From assembly GCA_913057725.1 (NCBI GenBank), contig CAJXOS010000022.1, forward strand, positions 1 to 56,796: DNA of 56,796 bases, given 5' to 3'. A program made the translations under genes and the position numbers. The notes beneath the pieces are model-generated. The model worked only from the letters and a program-made list of their open reading frames with translations, ran no database searches and was not told where the DNA came from. This DNA is from an uncultured Lewinella sp. GTDB taxonomy: Bacteria; Bacteroidota; Bacteroidia; Chitinophagales; Saprospiraceae. This document shows positions 45,009-54,416 of the stretch, piece by piece. The number at the start of each line of letters is the position of its first letter. Within the stretch, counting starts at the first letter, position 1.

Positions 45009-45027
45009 TAGTTTCAGATTGAAACTA
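45009..45027. promoter_or_regulatory. Palindrome at the 5' end of the FG-GAP-like gene
   Basis: TAGTTTCA (45009-45016), GAT, TGAAACTA (45020-45027): an 8-bp perfect inverted repeat with 3-nt loop, 11 nt upstream of the leftward ATG at 44997. It is well placed to be an operator or a translation-control hairpin. Confidence 0.35.
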
Positions 45028-45130
45028 GAGCAGATCGATGATTGTGCAGTCGCCTATTTGATAAGTGCGGGTAGTTTGATCATAAGTGCAAATGAGTGGA
45101 AGGCTATTGTCTGGCAATCAAGTTCAAAGC

Positions 45131-48109
45131 CTACTGAACGATGATTTTGCCAGTTGCCAATTGCTGCCTGTCATCCACAATTCTGAAATAGTACATACCG
45201 GAAGCTAGCTCTTGTCGATCTAGCCAGAATTGCCCAGTTGGAGAATTCAGAATTCGTACAACTCTTCCGGTAACGTCTAGTAGTTGGAGCTCTAGTGACG
45301 TTCCGAAAGAATCTTCTCCAGTCAGAGTAATCATGGCCCCATCCAACATTGGGTTAGGCGCCACATTTACGTTCCACTCTGGTTCTGCTACGACGACACT
45401 ACCATTTACCAGATCGATAAACTCAACTACCGTATGGAAGACGGTATTCGTAATCACCGGTGAGTTAAAATCAAAGTAGATGCCAGCCTGGTTTTCAATA
45501 CGGGTACCCACCGGCAGGTCTTTTTTCTGGGCAATTCTGAAATTCACGAATCCCTGAGATGCCTGCGGGTTAGTAGTACTGTCGGGTAATTCAATGCCGT
45601 AGAAATTAAAAATGAGAGCGCGTCCTTCAAATCGCCAGGAGTACGGATGACTCGATGCTCCAGGCAGAAATGTACCCAGGTCTAATTCTGGGGCAATGGT
45701 ATCTCGGATGATTACTCGGAACGCTGTATCGTTCCCCAGATTTTGAAAGCGGATTAAGTATTGCAAGTCGGTATTCGCTAAGATGCCATGATCTTCTCCT
45801 AGACCAGCTGGAAAGGCCTGTTTGTCATTTGGATCAAAGGCTCCCACAATCAGTGGGCAATAGATATCTTCAAAAATATCGCCACTGTTTTGATGGATAA
45901 CACCAAGGTTGCCGTGGTTATCCTCACCACATCCAGCGGTCCCTAAGCTGATAATTTGCGAAGTTGGTGCTCCGGGTTCCTGCTGGGCAATCAAAGTATA
46001 AGTACTTCCATTTATCGGCACTACGTCTGGCAGAAGCTGTTGTTGTGGATCAAGATTGTAGGTTCCTTGTAGTAGTAAAACTGCATCTTCGATAATGACG
46101 TACTGCAATTCGGTAGCCATGCTAGCGTCACCTACATTTTCGATACGGAACTGGATATCATCCCCGTCACAATCAAACCCTGCGTGCAGCAACGCACCAG
46201 TCCAGTTCGAACCTGGCACCTCACAGATGATATCTGGTGTTACCCTTGCTCGAACGCAGGCGGTATTGAAAATCAGCTCTTCATCACATTCAATGATCGT
46301 GTTCACCTGTAGCACACCACATTCATTGATCGCTAAATCACCTAAAGGAAATATATAGCTACTGTCTGTGATTGCTATGGGCTCTAAATCTGCATTGAGA
46401 AAATTAAGCTCTGCGGGCAAAAAGACCTCGATCTCAGCTGCTTCAGCAACTGCTGTCCCGTTGTTACAGTACTCAAAATAGAGCGCAGTGGTATCGCAAA
46501 TTCTAAAATTGGTACTACTGATATTGATTTCCATGAATGGGCATTCCACCAGGGCTTGCATCGGAAAATCAACCGTCAGGGTATCCAAATAACCTATCGT
46601 TCTTGGGACGGTATTTTCGCAAGAGTTCCAGTAGTTACTTGGAGATTGAATTTCTACGATGTAGTCTACTTCACCAAACCTCTCGACAAAAACGGGTATG
46701 GAGTAATCACCATTTTCATCGGTATGACCAATAAAGGAGAGGGTGTCATTGTGCACCTCTACCAGCCAGTCCTCTAATGGAATATCGTCCGTAGTGAAAT
46801 CACAATCCAGGTCAAAATCAGCGAATACATTTCCAGAAAAATTACCACCATACACCAAGCCAAAAGTATCCGTCTTGACGAAATAGGCAGCTCTACTTTG
46901 AGTAGTGGTAGTAAGTTGACGATACCCACCCATCAGGTACTCGCCTACTGGCGTTATCACGATATCGTTGAACGCTCGTTCAAGGGTCGGCGAGCCGTAC
47001 TCTCGCTCCCATAGTGGTACGCCAGCGGCCGTTAGCTTCACTAAAAAGCTCACTTTATTTTCTGCCGTTTGGCGATCAATTTGCCCTGCCACAAGGATCG
47101 CACCGGCTTCGTCAATAGCAATCCCAGTCGCTACGGATTGGTAATCATCGGCTGCATAATCTTGACGCCATAGTAATTCACCTTCAGGATCAAGCATGAG
47201 CACCATAATTTGCTGACTAGCGTTTTGTCCAGCGATAGCCAGGTTTCCGTTTGCAGCAATGCGCATGTCTGCTGCTATGTCACCAGCAAATCCATCTACC
47301 AGAGCATCCCATTCCAGCATACCGTCAGGGCCTGTTTTCAGCAGATGCAAACGATTAGTTGCGGGGCTCAGTTCGTAACTATTCCTCAATATGTAAAAGC
47401 CACCGTCAGGTGCCTGAACAAACTGTACCGCCTCATCTGTGGTGCTTGTGGGGAAAGTATTTGACCACAGCGGAGTCGCATCCAAATCCACCGCAGTGAG
47501 AACAACATTACCCCCAACAGAACCCACTTCCTTTTCAGTACCTACTACTACCAGCGCATTGTCGTTAAGAAGTTGCATTCCTGCGGCCCTTAGGTCAGCA
47601 TCAGAGTTGGCCAGTACCGGTCGGAACCATTCTTTTCGGTTGCGAACTGAAGGGTGTTCACCAACCATTATGTCTTCAGGATAATAACGGACCAGATAGA
47701 TGTCGTGCGGTTGATTGATATTAATACTATGATCCACTAAGGCAAAGAGGGTATCACCGGCAAACATAACGCTAGCAATAGGCCTACTACTACGCTCCCA
47801 GGCACCCAGATCATCCATAGAAGGATCCAGCGTTCCACTGCTGCCCAACCAGCCATCATTATCAACACGGTGTATTTGGAAACCCATCAGATCATCACTC
47901 TGGGTTTCCAGTCCTGGGAAGTAGATACGCTCCCCATAAAAATCTGGCAGATGAGTCAGATCATTTAGTGTCACACCATTAAAGCCAGAGGACCAAATGT
48001 TGAAAGTCCACCCCTGCGCAGACATAGGTGTCAGGCCACTAAAGAGTATCACTAAGAGCAAAACGTAGCGAAAAAATAGAGCGCGTTGAAGGTTGTTTGT
48101 TACGTGCAT
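45131..48109 (-). CDS. Large secreted T9SS cargo with a DUF7619/DUF11-like domain
   Basis: 992 residues: signal peptide (to about residue 32); an N-terminal region (30-430) with repeated beta strands about transactions or values (VVLTAVDLDATPLWSNTFP, MLDPEGELLWRQDYAAD, VKLTAAGVPLWEREYGSP) which looks propeller-like; an SdrD/Cna-B-like domain at about 440-520 (GNVFADFDLDCDF, HTDENGDYSIPVFV); beta-sandwich domains; a DUF7619-like domain (about 780-900; LQYLIRFQNLGNDTAF, IENQAGIYFDFNSPVITN); and a T9SS sorting domain from about 915 (VAPNPMLDGAMITL, LLDVTGRVVRIL, LASGMYYFRI). Predicted surface protein or adhesin; function unknown. Confidence 0.8.
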   Translation of the reverse strand: MHVTNNLQRALFFRYVLLLVILFSGLTPMSAQGWTFNIWSSGFNGVTLNDLTHLPDFYGERIYFPGLETQSDDLMGFQIHRVDNDGWLGSSGTLDPSMDDLGAWERSSRPIASVMFAGDTLFALVDHSININQPHDIYLVRYYPEDIMVGEHPSVRNRKEWFRPVLANSDADLRAAGMQLLNDNALVVVGTEKEVGSVGGNVVLTAVDLDATPLWSNTFPTSTTDEAVQFVQAPDGGFYILRNSYELSPATNRLHLLKTGPDGMLEWDALVDGFAGDIAADMRIAANGNLAIAGQNASQQIMVLMLDPEGELLWRQDYAADDYQSVATGIAIDEAGAILVAGQIDRQTAENKVSFLVKLTAAGVPLWEREYGSPTLERAFNDIVITPVGEYLMGGYRQLTTTTQSRAAYFVKTDTFGLVYGGNFSGNVFADFDLDCDFTTDDIPLEDWLVEVHNDTLSFIGHTDENGDYSIPVFVERFGEVDYIVEIQSPSNYWNSCENTVPRTIGYLDTLTVDFPMQALVECPFMEINISSTNFRICDTTALYFEYCNNGTAVAEAAEIEVFLPAELNFLNADLEPIAITDSSYIFPLGDLAINECGVLQVNTIIECDEELIFNTACVRARVTPDIICEVPGSNWTGALLHAGFDCDGDDIQFRIENVGDASMATELQYVIIEDAVLLLQGTYNLDPQQQLLPDVVPINGSTYTLIAQQEPGAPTSQIISLGTAGCGEDNHGNLGVIHQNSGDIFEDIYCPLIVGAFDPNDKQAFPAGLGEDHGILANTDLQYLIRFQNLGNDTAFRVIIRDTIAPELDLGTFLPGASSHPYSWRFEGRALIFNFYGIELPDSTTNPQASQGFVNFRIAQKKDLPVGTRIENQAGIYFDFNSPVITNTVFHTVVEFIDLVNGSVVVAEPEWNVNVAPNPMLDGAMITLTGEDSFGTSLELQLLDVTGRVVRILNSPTGQFWLDRQELASGMYYFRIVDDRQQLATGKIIVQ

Positions 48110-48286
48110 CGAGGATCAATTTAGCGGGCCTAAAACCGTCTGCATGCAGGGGTAGGACCTTGTCATATCCTAAAGGTGCTGTACTTACTCCCCGGAAACA
48201 AGATCAAAAAACATATATTGTGGCAATTAAAACCTACATCTCACCTCAATAACCTATTTAATTACAGGAATTATCACTAATTATTT

Positions 48287-49708
48287 GTGGCAAAAAAACT
48301 AGACAATAAAGAACCACTATTGTATGAGTTGCTTCGTGTACTGAGCAAATCGGAGCTACGGCAACTCAAGAAGTATGTTCGTTCGCCATTCGTCACCCAT
48401 CGACCAGAGGTCGTTCAACTGGCTAACTTGCTGATTGATTGCTGTTATCAGCAGCAGTCTTTTCCTAGCAAAAGCAGCCTATTCGAAGCGGTCTTCGGTA
48501 CTGACAAATATGATGATCAGCGTCTACGTAGTATGAGCAGCGACCTTCATAGAATTGTTCAGCGCTTTGCGGGGGGGCTAGCTGACCGAGAAGATAGTAT
48601 CGCCGCCAGCATCCGACTAGGAACACTCTACCGAAAGCGAAATCTCGCTAGGCATTATACCCGAATCAGTCGCAGCATTGAACAACAGTTCCAAACTTCA
48701 GAATATCGCAATGCTGGTCATTATCAAAACTACTTGCAATTTCAAATAGAGGCCAACCGGCATACGACCAGTAAACAACGTACTAGTGTTCTCAATCTGC
48801 AAGAGATTGGCGACACTATGGATCAGTTATATCTGATGCAAAAGCTCCGACACGTTTGTTCTCAGATCTCGCACCGCGCAGTATATCAAACCGATTATGA
48901 GTTTGGCCTCCTTCCACAATGGATTGATCAGTTGGAAGGCAGTTCGTACTTAGACATCCCAGCCATTGCCTTATACTATTATTGCTATCGATTCTTGACC
49001 GAGACGGACAGTCCGGTTCATTTCCGAAAGTTCCGACAAGAGCTACAATGCTCCCAAGAGCAATTCCCCCAGGATGAGCTAAAAGACCTATATCGCGCAG
49101 CAATTAACTTTTGTATCCGTAAGCTGAACCAGGGTGATATGGATTTTACCCGAGAAGGCTGGGAGCTATATCAAGCAGGCTTGGCGGATGGTGTTTTCCT
49201 AGAAAATCAGCAGTTGTCACGTTTCACCTTTGATAACATCGTCGGTTTCGGGTTACGGTTAGAAGAGTTTGAACCCGTGTCGCAATTTATCCAAGGCTAT
49301 CAGACCCTTTTGGCGGAAGAGTTTAGGGAAGGTAGTGTCTTCTTCAATTTGGCACGCTTGGAATATGGCCGGCAGAACTATGACCAAGCCCTACGCTACC
49401 TACAACAAGCATACCCTAAGGATCTTGTCAATCAGCTCATCCTGAAGACCATCCAGTTGAAAATCTATTACGAAACGGGAGAATTGGACCTGTTAGATTC
49501 TCATCTAGAGAGTTTCCGTCACTTTATTCGGCGGCGGGAGGTTAGTGATTATCATCGCACTAACTTCAGCAAGGTGATCAGCTTTACCCGGAAACTCCTT
49601 AGCCTTCCTTTAGCCAAGAACAGGCAACACCAAGAACTAATTAAGGCTATAAAACAAGAACCGATCCTCTCCGAACGTGCGTGGTTACTGTCTAAGCTAA
49701 ACCCATAG
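48287..49708 (+). CDS. Cytosolic all-helical protein, TPR-like C-terminus
   Basis: 473 residues starting with GTG at 48287; no signal or transmembrane segment. The N-terminus (LLYELLRVLSKSELRQLKKY, SPFVTH) is a characteristic helical module that I have seen in Bacteroidota proteins without known role. The rest is Tyr- and Gln-rich helices; FNLARLEYGRQNYDQALRYL and ILKTIQLKIYYETGELDLLD near the end are TPR-like. It may be a scaffold. The downstream thioredoxin gene has its own promoter candidate, so this is probably a single transcript. Confidence 0.6.
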   Translation: MAKKLDNKEPLLYELLRVLSKSELRQLKKYVRSPFVTHRPEVVQLANLLIDCCYQQQSFPSKSSLFEAVFGTDKYDDQRLRSMSSDLHRIVQRFAGGLADREDSIAASIRLGTLYRKRNLARHYTRISRSIEQQFQTSEYRNAGHYQNYLQFQIEANRHTTSKQRTSVLNLQEIGDTMDQLYLMQKLRHVCSQISHRAVYQTDYEFGLLPQWIDQLEGSSYLDIPAIALYYYCYRFLTETDSPVHFRKFRQELQCSQEQFPQDELKDLYRAAINFCIRKLNQGDMDFTREGWELYQAGLADGVFLENQQLSRFTFDNIVGFGLRLEEFEPVSQFIQGYQTLLAEEFREGSVFFNLARLEYGRQNYDQALRYLQQAYPKDLVNQLILKTIQLKIYYETGELDLLDSHLESFRHFIRRREVSDYHRTNFSKVISFTRKLLSLPLAKNRQHQELIKAIKQEPILSERAWLLSKLNP

Positions 49709-49714
49709 AAATGC

Positions 49715-49745
49715 TTGTTTGTTAAAATGCTGTCAATGACATTTG
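49715..49745 (+). promoter_or_regulatory. Bacteroidota-type promoter candidate for the thioredoxin gene
   Basis: TTG at 49715-49717, 20-nt spacer, GACATTTG at 49738-49745 (one mismatch to TAnnTTTG). It lies 57 nt before the ATG at 49803. Confidence 0.5.
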
Positions 49746-49802
49746 CGTTATAGATACGTCTTAAGAAAAATTCAGACTTTTGTGCAAAAGAAATCTACAT
49801 CG

Positions 49803-51233
49803 ATGATGCGATCACTTACTACGCTACTCTTCCTGTTATGTTCTATCTCCATTTGGGCCCAGGATGGCTTCGAGATCAAGGTAGAAATTGATGGTTACGA
49901 AGAATCTGAGTTGTACCTGGCTTACTATTTGGGCGATAAGCAGTATATCCAAGATACTGTCGCTCGCGCTAAGAACGGTTCTTTCACCTTCAGTGGTGAG
50001 GAAGCCCTTCCTGGTGGCATTTACCTGGTTGTAATGGCTCCTGACAATGAGTTTTTTCAGATTCTCATTGATGAAAACAATCAGCGCTTCAGCGTAACTA
50101 CCCGAATTGGTGCAGAACAGCTGGAGGGAACCAAGTTCAAAGACTCACAAGACAATCAGGACTTCTATGAGTACCTGGTATACCTGGCCGAACAACGTGA
50201 GCGTGGCAATGAACTACAGGCGAAGATCGCGGAGGCCACTGATCCGGCACGCAAAAGTGCAGCAGAAGAGGAGCTCGGTGGTTTAGGTGACAAAGTATTG
50301 GCCTTTCAAGAGCGCTTCATTGAAGAGCATCCAAACAGCCTACCCTCGGCCATCATCAAGGCGAACCTTCCTACTAACTTCCCAGACTACCAGGGAACCG
50401 AAGAAGAGATCAACACGCAGAAGTGGCGCTGGATGCAAAAACACTACTTCGACAACATCAATCTGAGTGATTCTCGCATGCTACGCACGCCATTCCTATT
50501 CCAACGTGTGGAATACTTCGTACAAAAGTTGCATGTTCAGCACCCAGACAGCATCGCCATTGCAGTGGACTTTGTTTTGGAGCAAATGCGACCAGCAGAG
50601 GATGTATTCAAGTTCTATTTGATTCACTTTCTCAACTTCTACGCAGCTTCCAAGTTTGTGGGTATGGACGCGGTATACGTGCACCTGGTGAACAAGTACT
50701 ACGCGAATGGCCTAGCTCCTTGGACGGATGAAGAGCAATTGGAAAAAATCATCGATAATGCGAATCGTCTGGAACCGCTACTAATCGGAAAGACTGCACC
50801 TGATGTGCGAATGCAGCGCCGTGATGGTAGTACAATTACCCTCCACCAGGTAGAATCACCCTATACGGTACTCTACTTCTGGCGCTACGACTGTGGTCAC
50901 TGTAAGAAGTCGACTCCAGTTTTGAAGGAGTTCTACGAGAAATTCAAAGATCGTGGCATCAAGATCTTTGCGGGATGCGCTAAACTTCGTGATGAAGTTC
51001 CAGAGTGCTGGGATTACATTGACGAAAACGGTATTGGCGAATGGATCCACGTAGTAGATCCTTATGGACGTAGCCGCTTTATGAGTACCTATGACCTGAA
51101 GTCGACTCCACAGATTTTCATTTTGGATGAGAACAAGCAGATTATCTCCAAGCGTCTGGGAGCCGAGCAATTGGAAGACTTCTTCAATCGCCTCTTGGAG
51201 CAGGAAAGTCAAGATGGTGCTGCAGGAGAATAA
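49803..51233 (+). CDS. Exported thioredoxin-fold protein (DUF4369/DUF5106 plus TlpA-like)
   Basis: 476 residues from ATG 49803 (a second ATG follows directly at 49806); a TTG at 49743 would put a basic stretch before the signal peptide and is rejected. Signal peptide cleaved near IWA-Q. Residues 22-110 are DUF4369-like (EIKVEIDGYEESELYLAYYL), 115-320 a helical DUF5106-like segment, and 325-465 a thioredoxin domain (IGKTAPDVRMQRRDGSTI, VLYFWRYDCGHCKKSTPVL) with redox CGHC at 364-367 and the cis-Pro in KSTPQIF. Such proteins are periplasmic thiol-disulfide reductases or AhpC/TlpA-type peroxidases. Downstream a strong terminator separates it from the convergent gene. Confidence 0.88.
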   Translation: MMRSLTTLLFLLCSISIWAQDGFEIKVEIDGYEESELYLAYYLGDKQYIQDTVARAKNGSFTFSGEEALPGGIYLVVMAPDNEFFQILIDENNQRFSVTTRIGAEQLEGTKFKDSQDNQDFYEYLVYLAEQRERGNELQAKIAEATDPARKSAAEEELGGLGDKVLAFQERFIEEHPNSLPSAIIKANLPTNFPDYQGTEEEINTQKWRWMQKHYFDNINLSDSRMLRTPFLFQRVEYFVQKLHVQHPDSIAIAVDFVLEQMRPAEDVFKFYLIHFLNFYAASKFVGMDAVYVHLVNKYYANGLAPWTDEEQLEKIIDNANRLEPLLIGKTAPDVRMQRRDGSTITLHQVESPYTVLYFWRYDCGHCKKSTPVLKEFYEKFKDRGIKIFAGCAKLRDEVPECWDYIDENGIGEWIHVVDPYGRSRFMSTYDLKSTPQIFILDENKQIISKRLGAEQLEDFFNRLLEQESQDGAAGE

Positions 51234-51262
51234 AATTCCCTAACGGGAATTCTCCAGAAAAC

Positions 51263-51302
51263 AAAGCGGATATGAGCTATAATATAGGCTCATATCCGCT
51301 TT
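51263..51302. terminator. Strong bidirectional terminator
   Basis: A 15-bp perfect inverted repeat (AAAGCGGATATGAGC at 51263-51277, GCTCATATCCGCTTT at 51288-51302) with a 10-nt loop, flanked by A-run and T-run on the two sides. It serves both convergent genes. Confidence 0.85.
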
Positions 51303-51327
51303 TCATTTTCCAGACGATGAAAGATAA

Positions 51328-52677
51328 CTACCAGTTGAATAAGACAGAAACAGCGCCACCAGCAAGCAGAGATTGGTGCTTAAGTTGGTACAGATCTGAT
51401 TGCCCGTGCCACTGGTAACGGAACTGCCCTTGCATCCTCAACTGCGTATGTTCACTTAGCTGATATCCGAGATAAGGGGAAAGGCTGACGCTGGGGAAGA
51501 AACGACCATAAGGACCACCTTCTGAACCGCTGAAGTTCTGTACAATGATTTCCTCCCTGAGTGTTCTACCCGATTGCGCAAGTAAGACATTCAGTCCTAA
51601 GCCCGCTTGAACACCGAGACTAAATTGGGCGTTCCCCCCTTCATACCCGAGCAGTATAGGCATATGCAATACCTGCAGTTCATTTTGATGCCGAACATTT
51701 CGTGTTCCTTCCGCATTGATAAGATCGGAGCCTGGCACCTCATTACGATACATGACCGTATCCCAATTCCGCGACCATTCGAAGGTGTTATACAGCTGTT
51801 GGAAATCCAGTCCCGTACTCAGTGACCAGGGCCCCTTCAATGGTTTTTGGATTCGAAGGCCAATGCCAAATCCTCCTTTTGCCCGGTGGCTATCACTAAG
51901 TGTAGCACCAAATTGAGTAGCATTAGACTGTCCTTTAAAATGATCATTCCAACTTAGGATAGCACTTGAGATGCCCCAATCGAATGCACTGGATTGCTTT
52001 GATTTTTTGGAGTTAAGTGTTGCAGTTCGTACTTCTGGTAATACCACTTCCTGTTTTACCTCCAATAGTTTCCGCTCATGAGTTAAGAATGGGCTTACGT
52101 CAAACACTCGTGCTGGTGCTTCAACTAGCTGAGCTGCTGGTTTTGATTGCTCAAGGTTACCTCCTTGTTCAGACCTTTTATTGGTAGGAAAGTGCTCTGT
52201 AAACTGCGGTGTCGTGGAATCATTAGAAGCTGCAGGGGCTTTTTCATCGGACGTTCCCGCAGACAACTGCTTAATTGCATTTATTGGTTGGGATTGAGCA
52301 TTTTGCCAAGCACTGCCTTGATCAACTTCCGCTTGGCTGGGTACGTTTGTAAGTGGTTCCTCTTCTATTTCCTTAAGTGCTGTATTATCATAATTCACGC
52401 GCTCCTCCGCTGTAGGTGCATCAGCCACTGGCAATTTAGTAGTGGGGGAAAGTTCGGCAGCTGAGGACTGATCCCCTACCCCCCAGTAGGAATATGCCCC
52501 CACTCCTACTCCACTGCACAACAATAGTAGCAGCAACCATAGCAGAATCCGCCGCCTTCCTTTATTTTCTGGAGGCAACTCACCGGCAATGTCCAGCCAT
52601 AGCTGATCGGGGTCCACACCTGTGGTGCTTTCCGCGTCTTTGAACCGTCGTTGATATTCTTCTTCGAAATAATGCAT
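51328..52677 (-). CDS. Membrane-anchored protein with C-terminal outer membrane beta-barrel domain
   Basis: 449 residues. N-terminal 41 residues are cytosol-like and acidic/basic (FEEEYQRRFKDAESTTGVDP, DQLWLDIAGELPP), then one transmembrane helix (about 42-66; RRILLWLLLLLLCSGVGVGA), a long low-complexity Ser/Thr/Ala/Glu-rich linker (67-230) and a C-terminal domain (about 235-449) with aromatic beta strands (FGIGLRIQKPLKGPWSLSTG, AQFSLGVQAGLGLNV, GGAVSVLFNW) like the outer membrane beta-barrel families; it ends in an aromatic residue, as barrels do. It follows the sigma-factor gene with 13 nt between, in the position of an anti-sigma factor. There is no signal-peptidase site, so the chain may link inner and outer membranes. 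Confidence 0.7.
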   Translation of the reverse strand: MHYFEEEYQRRFKDAESTTGVDPDQLWLDIAGELPPENKGRRRILLWLLLLLLCSGVGVGAYSYWGVGDQSSAAELSPTTKLPVADAPTAEERVNYDNTALKEIEEEPLTNVPSQAEVDQGSAWQNAQSQPINAIKQLSAGTSDEKAPAASNDSTTPQFTEHFPTNKRSEQGGNLEQSKPAAQLVEAPARVFDVSPFLTHERKLLEVKQEVVLPEVRTATLNSKKSKQSSAFDWGISSAILSWNDHFKGQSNATQFGATLSDSHRAKGGFGIGLRIQKPLKGPWSLSTGLDFQQLYNTFEWSRNWDTVMYRNEVPGSDLINAEGTRNVRHQNELQVLHMPILLGYEGGNAQFSLGVQAGLGLNVLLAQSGRTLREEIIVQNFSGSEGGPYGRFFPSVSLSPYLGYQLSEHTQLRMQGQFRYQWHGQSDLYQLKHQSLLAGGAVSVLFNW

Positions 52678-52690
52678 AATATCGTCGCTG

Positions 52691-53248
52691 CTAATTCAAA
52701 AAGGCCCGAAATCGGGTACGGAATTCTTCCGGCAGTTGATCTTTGAGCCAAGCTCTACTCCTGGTGAGGCGTTGCCGAGATAAAGCTTCACTAATACTGA
52801 GTATTTCAGCAATCTCACGGTGGCTAAATCCATCGACCACAAAGAGGTTGAATACTTCAAAAAAGGGTCTAGGCATCGTCTTCAACCAGCGTAATATATC
52901 CTCATCGCTGAGTTTACAAAGCGCTGCCGGACCAGTAACTCGTTCATGGAGCGGCAACACCAATTCTTGGGTTAAATGCCCCTCGCGGTAGCGGTTGTTT
53001 CTCAGACAGCAATTGATGGTAATCCTAGTTGCCCAGGTTTTGAAGCTGGCACGCTGTACGTCAAACTGCTCGAGATGTCGGAAAATGCGGATAAACGTTT
53101 CCTGCAATACATCCTTACGTTGATGCTCGTCGTGCAGGTATCGTTGACAGACCAAATTCAAATAAGGCAGTAGCTGACGGTACAGCTCGTTTTGAGCCGA
53201 CCTATCATTAGACAAACAACCTTCTATGAGCCTGATACTAATATCCAT
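52691..53248 (-). CDS. ECF-type RNA polymerase sigma factor
   Basis: 185 residues. Region 2: AQNELYRQLLPYLNLVCQRY and KDVLQETFIRIFRHLEQFDV, FKTWATRITINCCLRNNRY. Region 4: EVFNLFVVDGFSHREIAEIL, SISEALSRQRLTRSRAWLKD, with the usual helix-turn-helix. No extra domains. The 13-nt gap to the next gene and its membrane-anchored product suggest cotranscription with a regulator that transmits an envelope signal. Target promoters cannot be read from the window; the gene upstream of the sigma factor is the Cys-rich repeat lipoprotein, transcribed the same way but about 73 nt away. Confidence 0.88.
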   Translation of the reverse strand: MDISIRLIEGCLSNDRSAQNELYRQLLPYLNLVCQRYLHDEHQRKDVLQETFIRIFRHLEQFDVQRASFKTWATRITINCCLRNNRYREGHLTQELVLPLHERVTGPAALCKLSDEDILRWLKTMPRPFFEVFNLFVVDGFSHREIAEILSISEALSRQRLTRSRAWLKDQLPEEFRTRFRAFLN

Positions 53249-53321
53249 CGTCAGTAATCCAACTGATCCGGCATCGTCATTAAGCAGAGGAGCCAGATCA
53301 GTTGGAGCTATTTATATTGGT

Positions 53322-54254
53322 TTATGAGCAGAAGCAATTGGGTGTAATCACTCCCGGTTGGCCATCCGCACGAGTACAAGGGTCTCCCCAATAAGCATTC
53401 ATATCCGGACAGTCAAATGGCCCGTCTCTTTCACACTCGCAATCATCAGAAACAGTTCCGTTAGGACCAAAAATTCTTTGGCACTCCTCACCAACGTCCA
53501 GTCCTAATTCAGGACAATCAAAGTCTCCATTCAATTCACATTCACAGTCCGCATTCACGATGCCAGGTCCAGCAATGGTTTGGCAAGCATCTCCGATATT
53601 CAAGCCAATATCCGGACAGTCATAAGTGACTCCTGTATCACACTCACAGTCGGAATTGACGGTGCCCATGCCACCTGCTGGATTGCTGCAATCATCACCG
53701 ATATTGAGTTGTAGGTCGGGGCAGTCATATTCTACCGTATTGGATTCACACTCACAATCGTCATTAACGACACCAGATAGGCCTGCTCCTGTCATACAAG
53801 GATCACCAATGTTAGCATTAATGTTGGGACAGTCGAAATTAGACTCACATTCGCAGTCGGCGTTGACCGTTCCCGGTCCAGTAGCGGTCTGGCAGTTATC
53901 TCCAATGTTAAGGCCAATATCCGGACAGTCGTAGGTGGTTTCCGTTTCGCAGTCGCAGTCAGCATTGAGTGTTCCTGTAACACCCGCCGGATTGGTACAA
54001 TCGTCTCCAATGTTGGCTTGATAATCGGGGCAATCGTATTCCACAATATCAACTTGACACTCACAATCCTGCGTCACGGTCCCATTCCCTATGGCCGTGG
54101 CACAATCATCACCGAAATTAAGTTGAAGCTCTGGGCAATCCCAAACAGGGGAAAGATTCATTTCATCTATGTTTTCGGGATCACAAGCAGTCCATAGTGT
54201 TGCTCCAAAAAAGAGCATAAACGTAAGTCTCAAAATAGATTTAGACGTTTTCAT
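53322..54254 (-). CDS. Lipoprotein with eight cysteine-rich tandem repeats
   Basis: 310 residues. Lipoprotein signal with lipobox WTAC (Cys24), then eight consecutive units of about 34 residues from residue 38 to the end. Each unit follows (F/Y/W)DCP(D/E), x, NIGDxC, about 8 residues, GTVNxDCECE and so carries four cysteines in a fixed pattern, 32 in all plus the lipid-linked Cys. Units 2-3 and 5-6 match each other more closely than their neighbours, implying duplication of a two-unit block. Asp/Glu and Cys dominate. It probably forms disulfide-stapled modules on the cell surface; metal binding is also conceivable. I do not recognise a named family. It is transcribed with, but 73 nt before, the sigma factor gene. 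Confidence 0.75.
   Translation of the reverse strand: MKTSKSILRLTFMLFFGATLWTACDPENIDEMNLSPVWDCPELQLNFGDDCATAIGNGTVTQDCECQVDIVEYDCPDYQANIGDDCTNPAGVTGTLNADCDCETETTYDCPDIGLNIGDNCQTATGPGTVNADCECESNFDCPNINANIGDPCMTGAGLSGVVNDDCECESNTVEYDCPDLQLNIGDDCSNPAGGMGTVNSDCECDTGVTYDCPDIGLNIGDACQTIAGPGIVNADCECELNGDFDCPELGLDVGEECQRIFGPNGTVSDDCECERDGPFDCPDMNAYWGDPCTRADGQPGVITPNCFCS
53325..54143 (-). repeat. Tandem repeat array inside the Cys-rich lipoprotein gene (8 units)
   Basis: Eight tandem coding repeats, about 96-108 bp each, covering 819 bp. Nucleotide identity among several units is evident (the NIGDxC and DCECE segments recur almost unchanged), and a two-unit block (units 2-3 versus 5-6) appears duplicated. 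Confidence 0.75.
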
Positions 54255-54416
54255 ATACTTATCAGAAGTTGCACCTCATGCATGATACGCAGGCTTTACC
54301 TACAGCATCAGGCATCAGTATTGATTCGAAAATTAGGATGGCCGATCGGATACCATTCACTAACTTATATCCTTCTTGGAGTCGTAATGTGACAAGCTCG
54401 CTTAAAAAAGATCAAA

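Noticed and set aside
53325..54143. CRISPR-like repeat array
   Set aside because: The repeats are about 100 bp, vary in sequence and encode a continuous Cys-rich protein; there are no unique spacers.
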